Positions 13,401 to 23,546 of a DNA stretch of 64,000 nucleotides are shown piece after piece. The notes below the pieces were generated by a model, which saw only the letters and a list, made by a program, of their open reading frames with translations, was not told the DNA's origin and did no database searches. The translations under genes were made by a program, and so were the position numbers. The DNA comes from Nelumbo lutea. Lineage: Eukaryota > Streptophyta > Magnoliopsida > Proteales > Nelumbonaceae. How positions within the stretch are numbered: position 1 is the first letter of the stretch; each line of letters starts with the position of its first letter. Where the stretch lies: assembly GCA_022828595.1 (NCBI GenBank), contig JAKGHH010000003.1:57897759-57961758 (forward strand), given 5' to 3'.

Positions 13401-16400
13401 TGCCCATGTCTATCCTTGATGGTCATTCTCCATTCACTACCTTGTTTCCCACCTTGTCTCAGTTTCCTCTTTCTCATCAGGTTTTTGAGTGTGTCTGCTT
13501 CGTCCATAATCTAGGCCCCGAGAAGGACAAGTTAGATGCACGATCCATTGAGTGCATCTTCCTTGGCTATTCCCAGACCTAGAAAGGGTATAAGTGTTAT
13601 CATCCTAGTTCTCGACGTTCCTTTGTATTTGCCTTTTATTACATTCTTTGAGTCTACTCCATTTTTCTTGGGGTCCGGTGATGCTTTTTCCTCCTCATCA
13701 CCTTCTCTTTCACTTCTAGTTGCGGATTCTGTTCCCCTTGTTCCGGCCGTGACCAAGTCCTTGCCTCCAGTGCCACCACCTGTTGAACGACCACCTATCC
13801 GTCAAGTGTATACACATCGCTCACATGTACCGGGTGCTACTCCAGCTCCATCAACATCAACAGATCTGACAATTGTCTCCACACTAGACCCAAACCCAAT
13901 ATCTGATCTTGATCTTCCCATTGTCTTGTGGAAAGGTAAACGCACTTGTACCCTTCATTTTATTTCTAATTATGTTTCACTCACTCATTTTTCTGCTTCC
14001 CATCGCCAGTTTATCTCTTTGTTATCCTTAGTTGTTGTCCCTAAGGATGTCTAAGAAGCCCTTGCCTCTCTAAGGTGGTGTCATGCAATGGAAGAAGAAC
14101 TCTCAGCTCTAACTCATAATCATACTTGGGACCTCACCACTCTTCCTCTTAGGAAGCATGCTATCAGTTGTAAGTGGGTTTATACTGTTAAGTATTTACC
14201 TGGTGGTAGTGTAGAGCGCCTGAAAGTTCGATTGGTTGCAAAAGGGTACTCCCAAACCTATGGTATTGACTACACAGAGACCTCCCCAGTTGCTATTGGT
14301 AGGTTCGGTTCGTGTTGTGATCTCTCTTGCTGCTATGTATGATTGACCCCTCTCTATCAACTTGATATCAAGAATGCCTTCTTGCATGGTGATTTGCTCG
14401 AGGAGGTCTATATGAAGCAACCATCGGGGTTTGTTGCTCAGGGGGAGGATGGTAAGGTATACAGACTAAAGAAGGCTATTTATGGGCTTAAACAGTTGCC
14501 TCAAGCATGGTTTGGTAGGTTCAGTGAGGTGGTAAAGAAGTTTGGTATGAAACAATGCCAAGTTAATCATTTCGTTTTCAGTCATGACTCTCAGGTAGGA
14601 AAAATCCTATTGGTGGTGTATGTAGATGATATTGTTATTACTGGGAATGATAAAATGAGCATTGATAGGTTGAAGACTTTTCTACAGGAACATTTTCAAA
14701 CAAAACCTTGGTAAATTGAAATATTTCTTGGGGATAGAAGTAGCAAGGTCTAAGCATGGTATTAATTTGTGTCAGAGGAAATATATGTTTGATTTGCTGG
14801 AGGAAACATGTTTGTTAGGTGCTAAACCAACTGAAACACCTATGGAAATAAATACTAAGCTGAGTAGTGATATGGGTGAAGTGTTTGAAGACCTTGGCAG
14901 ATACTAGCGACTTGTAGGTAAACTGAACTACTTAACCATTACTTGGTTAGATATTTCATTTGCGGTTAGTGTGGTAAGTTAGTTCATGCAGAAACCTCTG
15001 GTTCTTCATTGGGATGCGGTTCTAAGAATTGTGAGGTATTTAAAGGGGGCTCCTGGTTGTGGTTTGATATACAAAAGTGGTGGAAAATTGAAATAGAAGG
15101 ATATATTGGTGTTGATTGGGTCGGTTTTATATTTGATAGGAGGTCTACCACAAGCTATTGCACTTTTGTTGGGGGTAATCTGGTGACATGGAAAAATAAG
15201 AAGCAGACAGTCGTGGCGAGAAGCAATGCAGAGGCGGAATATAGAGCTATGACACATACTACTTGTGAATTAGTGTGGCTAAGGAACCTTCTACAGGAGA
15301 TGGGTTACAATGTTAACACTCCAATGAAGCTCTATTGTGACAATCAGGCTGCAGTTCATATTTCTTATAATCCGATGTTTCATGAAAGAACCAAGCACAT
15401 AGAGGTTGACTGTCACTTTGTGAGAGAAAAGGTGTTAAATGGAGTGATAAACTTCGCATATGTTAATACAAGGAACCAATGGGCAGACTTATTTACAAAA
15501 GGGTTGAGTCGGGGAAGAGTGGACTGCATATGTAACAAGCTGGGATTATATGATATATATTCACTAGTTTGAGGGGGAGTGTTAGTGTAGCAGTATTTCC
15601 GTCTTTATACTTATGTTGAGGTTGTTGATCTGTAATATTATATTAGAACTAGTGTCCCTCACTTAAGTAAGGGCACATGTGTCTTCTCCATTATGTTAGT
15701 AATATAAAACATGTCTAGCCGAATGGGAGAGGTTATTTTTTCTCTCATTCGAATCAGACTTTTCTTCTCTCATTTTCTCCTCTTTTCTCTCTTTCTTTCT
15801 TCTTTCTTCTTCTCTCTTCTTGGCTGTTATCAGACTAACAGAACTCAAGGGCAGGCCAACTCATAATAGTACTCTTAAGTGATGCTGCTTCACGTTAGAG
15901 GGTGGACGATGTATGTGATTATAATATGTTCAAAACATACAAGATATTTCTAAAAACTAGGTTTGAGGATGGACTTTCTTTGCTTTTCCTCTGAATTGAT
16001 ATTTCATTCTTGATACATTGTACATTGGTTGAAGAAGCAACTGCCTTTGAAACGTAGGTCTAACCAACTAGACATTGTATCATCCCCTCTATACAACCCA
16101 ACTAAAGGAAAAAAAGAATGCTTGACTTCCAAAATATTACTGTATGGATCTAAAAAGTAGGTCATAGATGAAGGTTAAAATGTTTACTATGATAAAGATT
16201 CATTTCATTTCAACTCTTGAACTTCTTGCCGTAATGTTTCCATGTGAAATCTTTGTTTCATGCTTTCTTTCGTAATTTTTCTTTGAAAAGATCCTTTCAC
16301 TCATTTCAAGAGATAAGAGCTTTTATTATATGATGAGAAACTATTTTTCACTTATTGACTTCTTGATGAAGCTAATGGGTATGCAAGGAACAATATCTAT

Positions 16401-19400
16401 AAGATGATTTTAATCAATTTGTTATTTTATATGGATATTTTGAAATTGTGCTTGATCACACAGTTCGATTTACATTCTCAATTCGTAAGAGCTTATTTCT
16501 CCTTGTAAGGATGCTATAAACATCTGACTATATATAATACATCATCATCGTCTTGAGATCAAATTCAACATTAAACTGGCATTTATGCCCACTAGTTTGG
16601 AGGAACTTATCTGTTGGTGCATTAAAAAATATCCTTGAGTGAGGCTATTATTACATTTTATAAATAAATTTATAAGTGCTTTGAGAGTTTGAAGAACATA
16701 AGACATTCATCTAAGCACGAGAGGAGAGTTCATTTTTGTTTCATTTTTCAGTTTTTTTTTATATGATTACTTGCACATCATGAACTACCAATGGAATTTT
16801 GGAATTCTTATTTGTTTCTGTATCTTCTTTGCAGCAAATCCATTCGCTTATCATGTCGATGAATTTTACTGGAATTGAGATTAAGACGGCACATTCTCTG
16901 GATTCTTGGAATGGAGGTGTTATTGTGATGGTCTCAGGTTCTGTGCAAACTAAGGATTTCAATGGCAAGAGGAAATTTATGCAGACATTTTTCCTTGCTC
17001 CTCAGGAGAAAGGATACTTTGTTCTCAATGATATCTTTCACTTCCTTGATGAGGAACCCATTCACCAGCAACCGGCACCTATATTAGCACAAAATACTTT
17101 TGACTCCACAGTGAACGTGCCTAGTTCTCATCCTGAGCCAGGTACCAATGTAATTTCTAACAATTATGAATGGATTCAGTTATGGAATTTTAAGCAGGAG
17201 CTGGATAGCTGATGCCAAATGGTTGGGAGTAGGCTGTGAGTTGATAATTATGCCTATCAGGGAACTATTTAATAGCCTACCTGTAGTTGTCAATTAATAC
17301 ATGCACATCAGACATTTCTGTTAGATTGTTTGTCTAGATGATTTTATTTCTTTCGCTCTTGAAAGCCATTTTGAGGGAGTACGTGCAATTCTTAACTGTC
17401 CACTAGATAGGCACCCTTGGGATTTGCCATATGTTTAGTGGCAGGCCATGTTGGCTCAAAATCTTGTCATGTGTTGTACTTCTCAAACACCATGCTAAGA
17501 GATGAGGTGCAACTTTCCATCAGATTGGCACCCTTTGGATTTGGCATGTGTTTTTGTGCCAGTCCATGCTGGCTTTATATCCTTGCATATGTTGCACTCT
17601 TTTCCTAGTGCCAGTCTATGTTATCTCTATATCGACGATGTAACTTGGTAGTTGAAGCTGTGATGTTGTGAACATATGACGTGCTTTTGGGCAGCTACAT
17701 AATCTCTCACTGGATTGTTGTTATCTTTGCTATAGGGCTTGTCTAGCAGACCTTTCTATTGTATTTTCTCTATTTACGTTTTCATATAAAAAGAGAGTAT
17801 AAAGGACAGCTCTTCTTGTTATTGTAACTAAGGGCCTGTTCTTTTGTACTTAAGTCTGACATTGAAACCGTAATGATTACTTTAAGAGGTGCATCGGAGT
17901 TAGTGAATTTTTCTTGGTGTTCATATCTGAATGCAGGTAATGCCATTTTGAAGTCTGAATGTTTAGTTTTGAAAAATGACAATTGGCAGTTTTAACCCTG
18001 GATATGGGAGTTTGTTTAACTATTTAAGAAATTAATTAACATTAATTAAATGCTATAAAATGATTAATAAATAAAGAAATTGATAAAAATTATAAATAAC
18101 TAAGTGATTTTTAAAGAAATGAGCATTTAATAATCAGTTAATTATTAAGTATTGATTAAATAATTATTCTAATAAATACATATCCAGAATTTATAATTAA
18201 ATAATTCATTAATAAACAATTAATTGATTATTAAAAATAATTGAATAATTGAGCATTTGATAAATAGTTAAATAATAATTAAAAATTTTAATTATTTTCT
18301 TATTATTTTTAATATTTTATTAATTATTATATTACTGTTTTTATTAATATTTTATTTATATTTCTAATAATTATTATTATTAATATTATTCCATGTCAGG
18401 CCCTTGAGTTTTTGAAATGTAGAGGATGGACGAAGCATTTTGGGGTATTTTTGGAAAACAAAACAAGAATCTCTACTACTAGTACATTGGAGTTGGTGAA
18501 ATAAGGCTGAAGCAAAATTTACAACTGAATGCTTTGAAATGCTTGTATGTAGCACTTTCAGCATTAACCATTAGGCTCTGTTTGGGAAGGGTCAGTGATT
18601 TAAAAGGCGTGCCTAGGCATATAGGTGAGGCACATTTCAGGGTATGCGCCTCGTCTAGGTCCTAGGTGCATCCCTTTCAAAAGGTGCACGCCTGGTGTGC
18701 CTGATACGCCTTGCGCCTCAGCCTAGGCTTGCACCTTTTGAAAATTTGGCTCTTTTTTGCTTTTTTTTGAACATAACAGCCGAGGTAGGGGCTCCGCTCC
18801 CGGACTCCCGTGCCATGACCCTCAAGGCAAGCCCAATTTGGTAATGTTGTTCATTCATTCATTCTAATAAAATGTCTTCTTAAAAAACAAATAAAACTAT
18901 AAAATCATTATTTTTTGTGTGAAAACTAAGAATTTAAGACCTAACATGGGCTTATTTGGGCTTGCCTCGAGGGGCATGGCACAAAGCCGGTTTGTAGAAT
19001 CAAGAATGCAATATGTTTTACATTACGTTAGCTATGTGAAGTACTACAATTGAGTGAAAAAAGAAATTAGAGGTTTTATATGGTTGAAAATGTTTTATAT
19101 GTTTGATTTTATTTTTAAATTCTCATTTGAATATGCTTTACATCTTATGTTTTATGTATTTTAATTTTAGATAATAGGTTTTTTAAAACATTATTTTAAA
19201 ATTTTAGTTTATATTTTTTATTAATATTATGTTTAATATTTTTAATTTTTTTGAAACTTTTGGCATTTTTGATTTTTTTTAGTTTTTAGCATTTTTTTAT
19301 TTTTGCGCCTTGCATAAAAAAGGCGCATGCCTCGCCTTGCGCCTCAGGCGCAAATTGACCCCTGCGTCTTGCGCTTTTAAAACACTGGGAAAGGTGCAGA

Positions 19401-22400
19401 TACATATATGTTTGGTTCATAAAAATGCAAAGTTGGTTTAGTTTTGCAATGATAATTTTGTATCCTTGCCAAATGATTTAGTTGTGATGGGTATGAATAT
19501 GAATTCCACGACTGGAATCCACCTTTTTTACATTGACCAACTTTGACTACAAAAGTTTGCATCCATTTTTTTTTGGGTGCCAACTTTTCTCCCATTTTGA
19601 ATGCAAACATGTCTTGGAATTCGTGATTGTTGTCATTTTCAATACACAAATGCATTCTTATCAAATGCCTGCACAACTGAACCTAAGTGCGTATATGCAT
19701 TGAGCTGGTGCTTGCACTCTTCCCAAATGGAGCCTTAAGCGTTATCAAAGAGGGAGTAAATAATCCAAGTACACCATTATCTAACCCTTGTCCCAACCAT
19801 ATGGATCAACCATGAATCCTGTGTTGCCATTCCATTCTGTTCAATGTCATATCCATTGTTAGATTAATGAGGGGACGCCCTAGTATGATCATGAAATCCT
19901 TTCGGAGAGTTAACTAACCCAAGTACCGTAACTGGTAATTTTACCAGTGTACGAGATTCTTATTGGGACCTATGAGTTGGTTTCTCACTGGGGAATCCTA
20001 AACTGCTTGTGTATCATATTTGTCAATTTATGTTTATTTGGTTTCTGTGCTTTGGTGATTACTTTGTTATTTTGTGCTTATGGTGAAAATATCTAAGTAA
20101 TCTAAAGCTACTTGTTTCTGAATTTCAGCATGAGTTTTTGCTTATTGCTATCCTTCAACAGTTACTGTTTGTGGTTTTCTGACTATTGTGAAAATATCTT
20201 TAGTTGCTTCAGACTACATTCTGGGCGGAGATATTCAGGCCACAGAATTTGTGACTCCAGTGCATGTGGAAGAAAATGAACCCGTAGATAATTACAATCT
20301 CCAAGAGGAACAGCAGCAGCAAGTCTTAGAGGTGGAAAATCGAGTGGATGAAACTCAGGTGGAAGAGCCTACTGCTTCTTTTCAAAGTGCAATAAACTCT
20401 GTGCGAGACCCTCCTACTGCCCCAATTGAGGAACCTGTTGGAGAACCCCCTAAGCAAACTTATGCTTCTATTGTATGCACAATTCTTACCAGTGCTATTC
20501 AAATTGCTTTCTATGTTCTCTTTGTTTCTTTGAGATATATATTTTCTGGCTCACTACTTTTTCTGCTTTGGTTCTTAAATGTTCTACCTGGAAGCTACGA
20601 ATTGCTAGAGGTCAATCTGCATCATCTGTAGCTCCTCAGCCATCTTTGAACAAGAGCACACCAACTACTTCAGAGTGGCTTCAAACACCGCAACCTACTT
20701 TTCAGCAGTCAAATACTGCTTCATCTATTGTGCCCGAAAGATCTGGTGCAGAAGCAGCAGAGGAAGTTACAACACCAGAAGAAGAAGGTTTAATGCCCCA
20801 CCCATTCTCCCATCATATTTAATGTTTCTTTATCATTATTTCATGGTGATGACGGTTGACAGGTCTTAGGTCAAAGTTTGTTTTTTGACTTGTATACGTT
20901 AGCAAGAATCTTCTTCTTTTATTTGTTTTGGAATGATATAATATTTTTGTATGTGATATTTAGTAATTAGTACTGGAACTATACATTGCAAAGGTCATTG
21001 TTTTCATCTTCTCTTTCTAGTAGCTTGGTTTTATGACCAAAATTTGTTTTTTGTTAATTTCAAAACTTTTCTGGAAGTTGGTATCCTTTTCATCTCTTTT
21101 TAATTTTCTTTTCTGTCACATGTACACCTTTTCTTGGAAACTTGATTTCTATACTTGTTCTTTTGTGGAAATGTTTTGGTTTATTGCAATTAACTCAAGT
21201 ATGTAAAAGTTCTTCCTTTTTCCATATTGAATAGTAACATCATATTGATCCTTGGTCATCTATCATGAAATGTTTCAGGTGAATTAAGATCAGTCTATGT
21301 GAGAAACTTGCCCCCTACTGTTTCTGTTTCTGATATTGAGCAGGAGTTTAAGAACTTTGGCAGAATCAAATCCGATGGTGTGGCCATCAGGCACCGGAAG
21401 GTCTGTACTATCTTCTGCCCTTCTCCTCAAAACTCACCTTGAGGGAATGAAATTATATTTACTGTCTTCAAATGCTTCTGTTTGATGTACAGGATGTTGG
21501 CATTTGCTATGCTTTTGTTGAATTTGAAGATATTGCTGGTGTTCAAAATGCAATTCAGGTCAGAAAATTCTCTTTGTTTACACTGTATGCCATATTATTA
21601 AAATATGTGGTTGCTTTTTTATTTATAAGGTTTTTCCAGCTATTATTCCATCATACTTTTAAATGCTATGAAATATGCCAACTGCCAATTTCCATTTCTT
21701 CTGAAACTGACTTCTTTTTTTCCTGCTCTTATCAAGATAGTTGATTTTATAGTATTATCCTCATGTGTCATGGTGGATATTTTAATTTAGTATCATTCTC
21801 ATGTACCTTTGTTTTATCTGTAGGCATCTCCAATACAATTGTGTGGGCGGCAAGTACACATTGAGGAACGGAGAGCTGGCAGCTCTGGTCTATCTCGAGG
21901 AGGAAGTATGTATCTTTATCCTGTGCTGATCTATTGTTAAGATGTATGGTAAATAATTGCTATATTGAGCTATGGAATGATGAAAATATAACTGTACAAT
22001 AGTTATAGTTGCCAGAATTGCATCAAAGAATCTGGGCAGTCCAAGCAAGTGTATTGAGCTTAGCCTATATATATCTTCCCCACTTTTGTGGCCATAGTGA
22101 CTATGATGGTGCAGAAGAGAGTGATGATCAATGGGGATTTCTCACACCTCTGTTTTTTAAGTAATGTTAGCGGATGTAGGGGGATCTCATGGGTTGTATA
22201 GGCATTTGGTTATGCCTACTTGCCTTTCTCTAACCCAGGGATGAATCTCTGGAATCCTATGGTTCGTATATTGTGGTCTTTCTGTATTGCCTTAAAGTTG
22301 TCCAACAGCATCAGCCTTAACGTGTTTTAGTCCTGGTGGATATTCATGTTGGGGCTAAGTGATATTGTTTTCCATTGGAACCTTTTATTGCATCTTATGT

Positions 22401-22961
22401 GGGCCTTGTTCTCTGTCACCTTACTAATCATGCCATGCCCATGTCTTGTGCTGTTGTGCATATTTCCTGGAGTCGATGTTTTCCAGGCAACCCATTTTTG
22501 TCCATCTCTTTGAGCCCCAAAAATCAACTACCTACAAATGGTTGTTTCTCCCTGCTGGTTTGATCTTTATACCCGCAACCTTACCAGCAAAGTTACTAGA
22601 GATTGGTGGTGCATAAGACAAAGATGTCATTAATTTTCAACACGGGGAGATGCTGATATAATTTTCTAATGTGCTTTCTATATTGTTGGTCAGTCATTCA
22701 TTAACATTCCCACTGCCTTGTGAATTTTGTATAGGAAGGGGTCGAGGAAGAGGTGGCTACCAGACAGATGCACCGAGGGGGCGTTTTGGTGGTGGCGGTC
22801 GGGGATTTGGCCGGGGAAGTGGCTTGGACAGTAGTGAAAGGGACTACAACAGCAGACCAAGGGGTAATGGATTCCATCAGCGAGGTCCACGACAAGACAG
22901 AGGCATCTTGGGAAATCAAATATCAAGGAATGGGCAGAACCCATCAGAGGCTACATTTTAG
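4167..22961 (+). CDS. G3BP: G3BP-like NTF2-domain and RRM RNA-binding protein (9 exons)
   Basis: Coding exons: 4167-4193, 4303-4437, 16835-17141, 20204-20472, 20595-20787, 21279-21400, 21493-21558, 21824-21905, 22735-22961. All introns are GT-AG and the phases join without a break into 475 aa, the usual family length. Residues 1 to about 127 form an NTF2-like dimerisation domain (VGSYFVGQYYQVL; QTFFLAPQEKGYFVLND). Residues of about 130-310 are an acidic, Gln/Pro-rich linker. Residues of about 313-400 are an RRM (RNP2-like SVYVRNLPP, RNP1-like CYAFVEF). The tail is an RGG-rich region (GRGRGRGGY; RGRFGGGGRGFGRG) ending NPSEATF. Family knowledge: plant G3BP homologues are cytoplasmic mRNA-binding proteins found in stress granules and linked to immunity. 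Intron 2 is about 12.4 kb because of inserted transposons. The ATG at 4167 fits the family N-terminus MATxVTAVQVGSYFVGQYY. Confidence 0.93.
4655..5556. mobile_element. Decayed hAT-like element, relative of the one at 18593-19387
   Basis: The left end AAGTGTTTTAAAAAG and right end CTTTTAAACACTT form an imperfect inverted repeat. The subterminal words GTACCTAGGCGCACAGGTGAGG and CCCTTTCAAAAGGCATGC match those of the copy at 18593-19387, which has clear 8-bp target duplications. Here the flanks no longer show a convincing duplication. No transposase frame was recognised. Confidence 0.5.
6204..6327. mobile_element. 124-bp hAT MITE with 8-bp target duplication
   Basis: The ends CAAGGTTCAAA and TTTTGAACCTTG form an inverted repeat. 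Identical 8-bp flanks CTTGAATG lie at 6196-6203 and 6328-6335, the hAT signature. The inside is palindromic with CGTATCGG / CCGATACA-type words. Related sequences occur at 23803-23972 and 24516-24745. Confidence 0.8.
6420..6745. mobile_element. 326-bp hAT-like MITE with 8-bp target duplication
   Basis: TAGGGGTGG at the left and CCACCCCTA at the right form the inverted repeat. Flanks GTTTCTGA (6412-6419) and GTTTCTGG (6746-6753) match at 7 of 8 bases. The interior is rich in GAGCTTG/CAAGCT words and has an AT-rich core at 6605-6680. It is related to the element at 25364-25840. Confidence 0.75.
7274..7640 (-). pseudogene. LINE 3'-end fragment, RNase H domain
   Basis: Read on the - strand, this encodes pieces of the plant LINE RNase H domain: IEIEGDSKLVIGWMDA, then in another frame WMRRSANGLTDTLAKQGAVR, the usual C-terminal N..AD.LAKQG motif. 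A T run at 7274-7282 corresponds to the A tail. The copy is 5'-truncated, frameshifted and dead. It belongs to the same broad family as the fragment at 8663-10280. Confidence 0.65.
8129..8480. mobile_element. One-ended hAT-like remnant
   Basis: It starts TAGGGGTGTAATCAAATTGA, closely matching the left end of the bounded element at 25364-25840, and continues with GAGTTCGAGTTTGG-type words. No matching right end was found before 8497, where another MITE-like start (TTAGGCTCCGTTTGGTAAC) appears, also without a partner. Confidence 0.3.
8663..10280 (-). mobile_element. 5'-truncated LINE (zf-RVT and RNase H) with 20-bp target duplication
   Basis: The flanks GTTACAGTGTGTTGTATTAT (8643-8662) and GTTACAATGTGTTGTATTAT (10281-10300) differ at one base, a typical LINE target-site duplication. 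On the - strand the 5' part (10263 to about 9350) carries zf-RVT-region pieces: NFVRYNVNYGNSILFWEDI and later ALWTIWEERNARLF. The segment 9282-8947 is an RNase H-like domain: KLNFDGSSQG, GIGGVLRD, NLVIEGDSKVIV. A further piece at about 8900-8780 gives LADGLAKQGASR. Frameshifts and stops separate these blocks. The reverse-transcriptase core is absent because of 5' truncation. The T-rich left end (8663 on) is the A-tail side. Confidence 0.85.
10469..10756 (+). repeat. 5' LTR of the copia element
   Basis: 288 bp, starting TGTTAGTGTAGG and ending CATAATA. It contains a TATA-like AATATAAAAC near 10590 and a CT-rich stretch at 10650-10710. It is directly followed by the primer-binding site. Confidence 0.93.
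11301..15572 (+). pseudogene. copia gag-pol, disrupted
   Basis: Gag starts with ATGGGAGATAAC at 11301 but meets a stop within about ten codons. A clean gag segment at 11715-12434 contains LGEYYANMINIRNEL and an RGG-rich stretch, then a CCHC knuckle CTHCGMDGHTINYC at about 12150-12191. The protease site reads IIDFGAFDHMTG (12433-12470), with DFG in place of D(S/T)G. GAG-pre-integrase and integrase pieces (CESCQLGKHRR) follow at 12726-13340. RT occupies about 14088-14900: YQLDIKNAFLHGDLLEEVYM, AIYGLKQLPQAW, VVYVDDIVITG. RNase H is at 15009-15572: ARSNAEAEYRAM, KLYCDNQAAVHI, QWADLFTKGL. Many frames are joined only by stops or shifts, so no functional polyprotein can be made. Confidence 0.92.
15580..15868 (+). 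repeat. 3' LTR of the copia element
   Basis: 289 bp, aligned end to end with the 5' LTR with scattered substitutions and small differences in the CT-rich tract. It is preceded by the polypurine tract and followed by the target duplication GTACT. Confidence 0.93.
15874..16834. other. 3' part of intron 2 after the copia insertion
   Basis: Ordinary T-rich plant intron sequence leading to the acceptor TCTTTGCAG at 16825-16834. No repeats, genes or bounded elements were recognised. Confidence 0.5.
16835..17141 (+). CDS. G3BP: G3BP-like gene, coding exon 3 (rest of NTF2 domain)
   Basis: It begins QIHSLIMSMNFTGIEIKT, covers the conserved KRKFMQTFFLAPQEKGYFVL motif of the NTF2 fold, and ends in the linker at PSSHPEP. 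The donor is CCAG|GTACCA. Phase 1 at the 3' end joins exon 4 to make valine (EP-V-ASDY), as in the family. Confidence 0.93.
18574..19734. mobile_element. PIF/Harbinger-like MITE carrying a nested hAT element
   Basis: The left end is GGCTCTGTTTGGGAAGGGT. The reverse complement of the right end is GGCTCCATTTGGGAAGAGTG. Both ends are flanked by TTA (18571-18573 and 19735-19737). Without the nested element at 18593-19387 the MITE is about 360 bp, a normal size for this class. The inner element landed about 18 bases from the left end. Confidence 0.75.
18593..19387. mobile_element. Nested non-autonomous hAT-like element, 795 bp
   Basis: The ends CAGTGATTTAAAAGGCG and GCGCTTTTAAAACACTG form an inverted repeat. 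8-bp flanks GGAAGGGT (18585-18592) and GGAAAGGT (19388-19395) match at 7 of 8 bases. The subterminal regions are rich in GCGCCT/AGGCGC palindromic words, as often seen in hAT elements. A segment at about 18773-18845 (GAGGTAGGGGCTCCGCTCCC) looks unrelated and may be an older insertion. No transposase was seen. Confidence 0.75.
20204..20787 (+). CDS. G3BP: G3BP-like gene, coding exons 4-5 (acidic Gln/Pro linker)
   Basis: Exon 4 (20204-20472) encodes VASDYILGGDIQ through EEPVGEPPKQTYASI; the PKQTYASI motif is conserved in the family. Intron 4 is only 122 bases (20473-20594). Exon 5 (20595-20787) encodes LRIARGQSASSVAPQPSLN through TTPEEEG. Both exons code a low-complexity, acidic, Ser/Thr/Gln/Pro-rich linker of the kind that separates the NTF2 domain from the RRM in plant G3BPs. 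Confidence 0.9.
21279..21905 (+). CDS. G3BP: G3BP-like gene, coding exons 6-8 (RRM domain)
   Basis: Exon 6 (21279-21400) holds the RNP2-like SVYVRNLPPTVSVSDIEQEF. Exon 7 (21493-21558) holds the RNP1-like GICYAFVEFED. Exon 8 (21824-21905) holds the last strand LCGRQVHIEERRAG. Together they make one complete RRM of about 85 residues. All junctions are GT-AG and in phase. Confidence 0.93.
22735..22961 (+). CDS. G3BP: G3BP-like gene, last coding exon (RGG tail)
   Basis: It encodes an Arg/Gly-rich tail (RGRGRGGYQTDAPRGRFGG, GRGFGRGSG) and ends QNPSEATF with TAG at 22959-22961. RGG tails bind RNA and are targets of arginine methylation in G3BP homologues. The acceptor is TTTGTATAG. Confidence 0.92.
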
Positions 22962-23434
22962 GTTTCCAACAAAGGAAAAGATACAAAGGTTTATGGGTTA
23001 GTTGTCTACAAGAACATTTTCTTCTTCATGGGGTGTTGGAGGAAGCACCACTGTTTTTTTTTGGGTGTGGGCATCTTTAAATTTTTTCTTTATGAAGTTC
23101 TTCTCATCATATTATTGCTCACTTCTAATTCAAGAGGGAAGGTTTTGGCAACATTGAGTTTTGTCCTTGCATATGTTCCTTAGTTTGGATCCTTTTCTCT
23201 CATATCTGGTCAATGAGGTTTTCTGTATTTTTTTGCGCTGTTGGCACTTTTTAAGAAGTAATTCCAGTTTAATTCGGCTGGTTCTCAGTAAATGGTACGT
23301 TTGGTCAGGTTTGTGTTGAGGCTGCTTTTCATCTTTGAGCTTTGCTTTTCGCCTTTTCCATGTTTAAAACTTCACGTGTTTTTCTTATTTATTATTGCGA
23401 TAGGGGTTGGGTTCATGTGACATCTTTTTCCTGC
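22962..23434 (+). other. Probable 3' UTR and downstream flank of the G3BP-like gene
   Basis: T-rich sequence typical of plant 3' UTRs. No single canonical AATAAA at a convincing distance was fixed, so the transcript end is unknown. Confidence 0.4.
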
Positions 23435-23546
23435 AAATCCAGATTTTGTCCTCACAAACTTGGTCCTCACACCGCCCTCACAACACTTGAGGCCATGCAT
23501 TGGGAACATCTCCCCAGAACCAATTTTGTGAGGACAAAATCGGATT
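23435..23546. repeat. Near-perfect inverted repeat just downstream of the G3BP-like gene
   Basis: The left arm AAATCCAGATTTTGTCCTCA pairs with the right arm TGAGGACAAAATCGGATTT. The pairing continues as CAAACTTGGT against ACCAATTTTG. The spacer is about 50 bases. This is a short hairpin MITE; transcripts would fold strongly. No clear target duplication was seen. Confidence 0.6.

Larger units (their letters stand above)
10469..15868 (+). mobile_element. Ty1/copia LTR retrotransposon, near full length, inactive
   Basis: The 5' LTR is 10469-10756 and the 3' LTR 15580-15868. The 5-bp target duplication GTACT is at 10464-10468 and 15869-15873. A tRNA-iMet-type primer site TGGTATCAGAGC begins at 10757 directly after the 5' LTR. 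A polypurine tract GAGGGGGAG is at 15571-15579. The order gag, protease, integrase, RT, RNase H is that of copia. The coding region is broken by stops and frameshifts. The LTRs differ at roughly two dozen sites by eye, so the insertion is not recent. It lies in intron 2 of the G3BP-like gene in the sense direction. Confidence 0.95.
4438..16834 (+). other. Intron 2 of the G3BP-like gene, about 12.4 kb
   Basis: Donor GTAATA at 4438 and acceptor TTCTTTGCAG ending at 16834, phase 0 on both sides. The intron contains, in order, a decayed hAT-like element, two hAT MITEs, a LINE fragment, a one-ended hAT-like remnant, a LINE with a 20-bp target duplication, and a Ty1/copia element. The rest is AT-rich intron sequence with no gene. 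The hydrophobic open frame at about 6853-7260 starts without an ATG context of interest and looks like T-rich intron. Confidence 0.85.
17142..20203 (+). other. Intron 3 of the G3BP-like gene, about 3.1 kb
   Basis: Contains two diverged units sharing GGCACCCTT(G/T)GGATTTG(C/G)CAT at about 17410 and 17527. A start-like TAAGGGCCTGTTCTTTTG at about 17829 has no partner. There is a very AT-rich block (18000-18400) and the nested MITE/hAT pair at 18574-19734. No gene is present. Confidence 0.7.

Noticed and set aside
13250..13756. - strand open frames over the copia integrase/RT region
   Set aside because: They are shadows of the sense gag-pol remnant.
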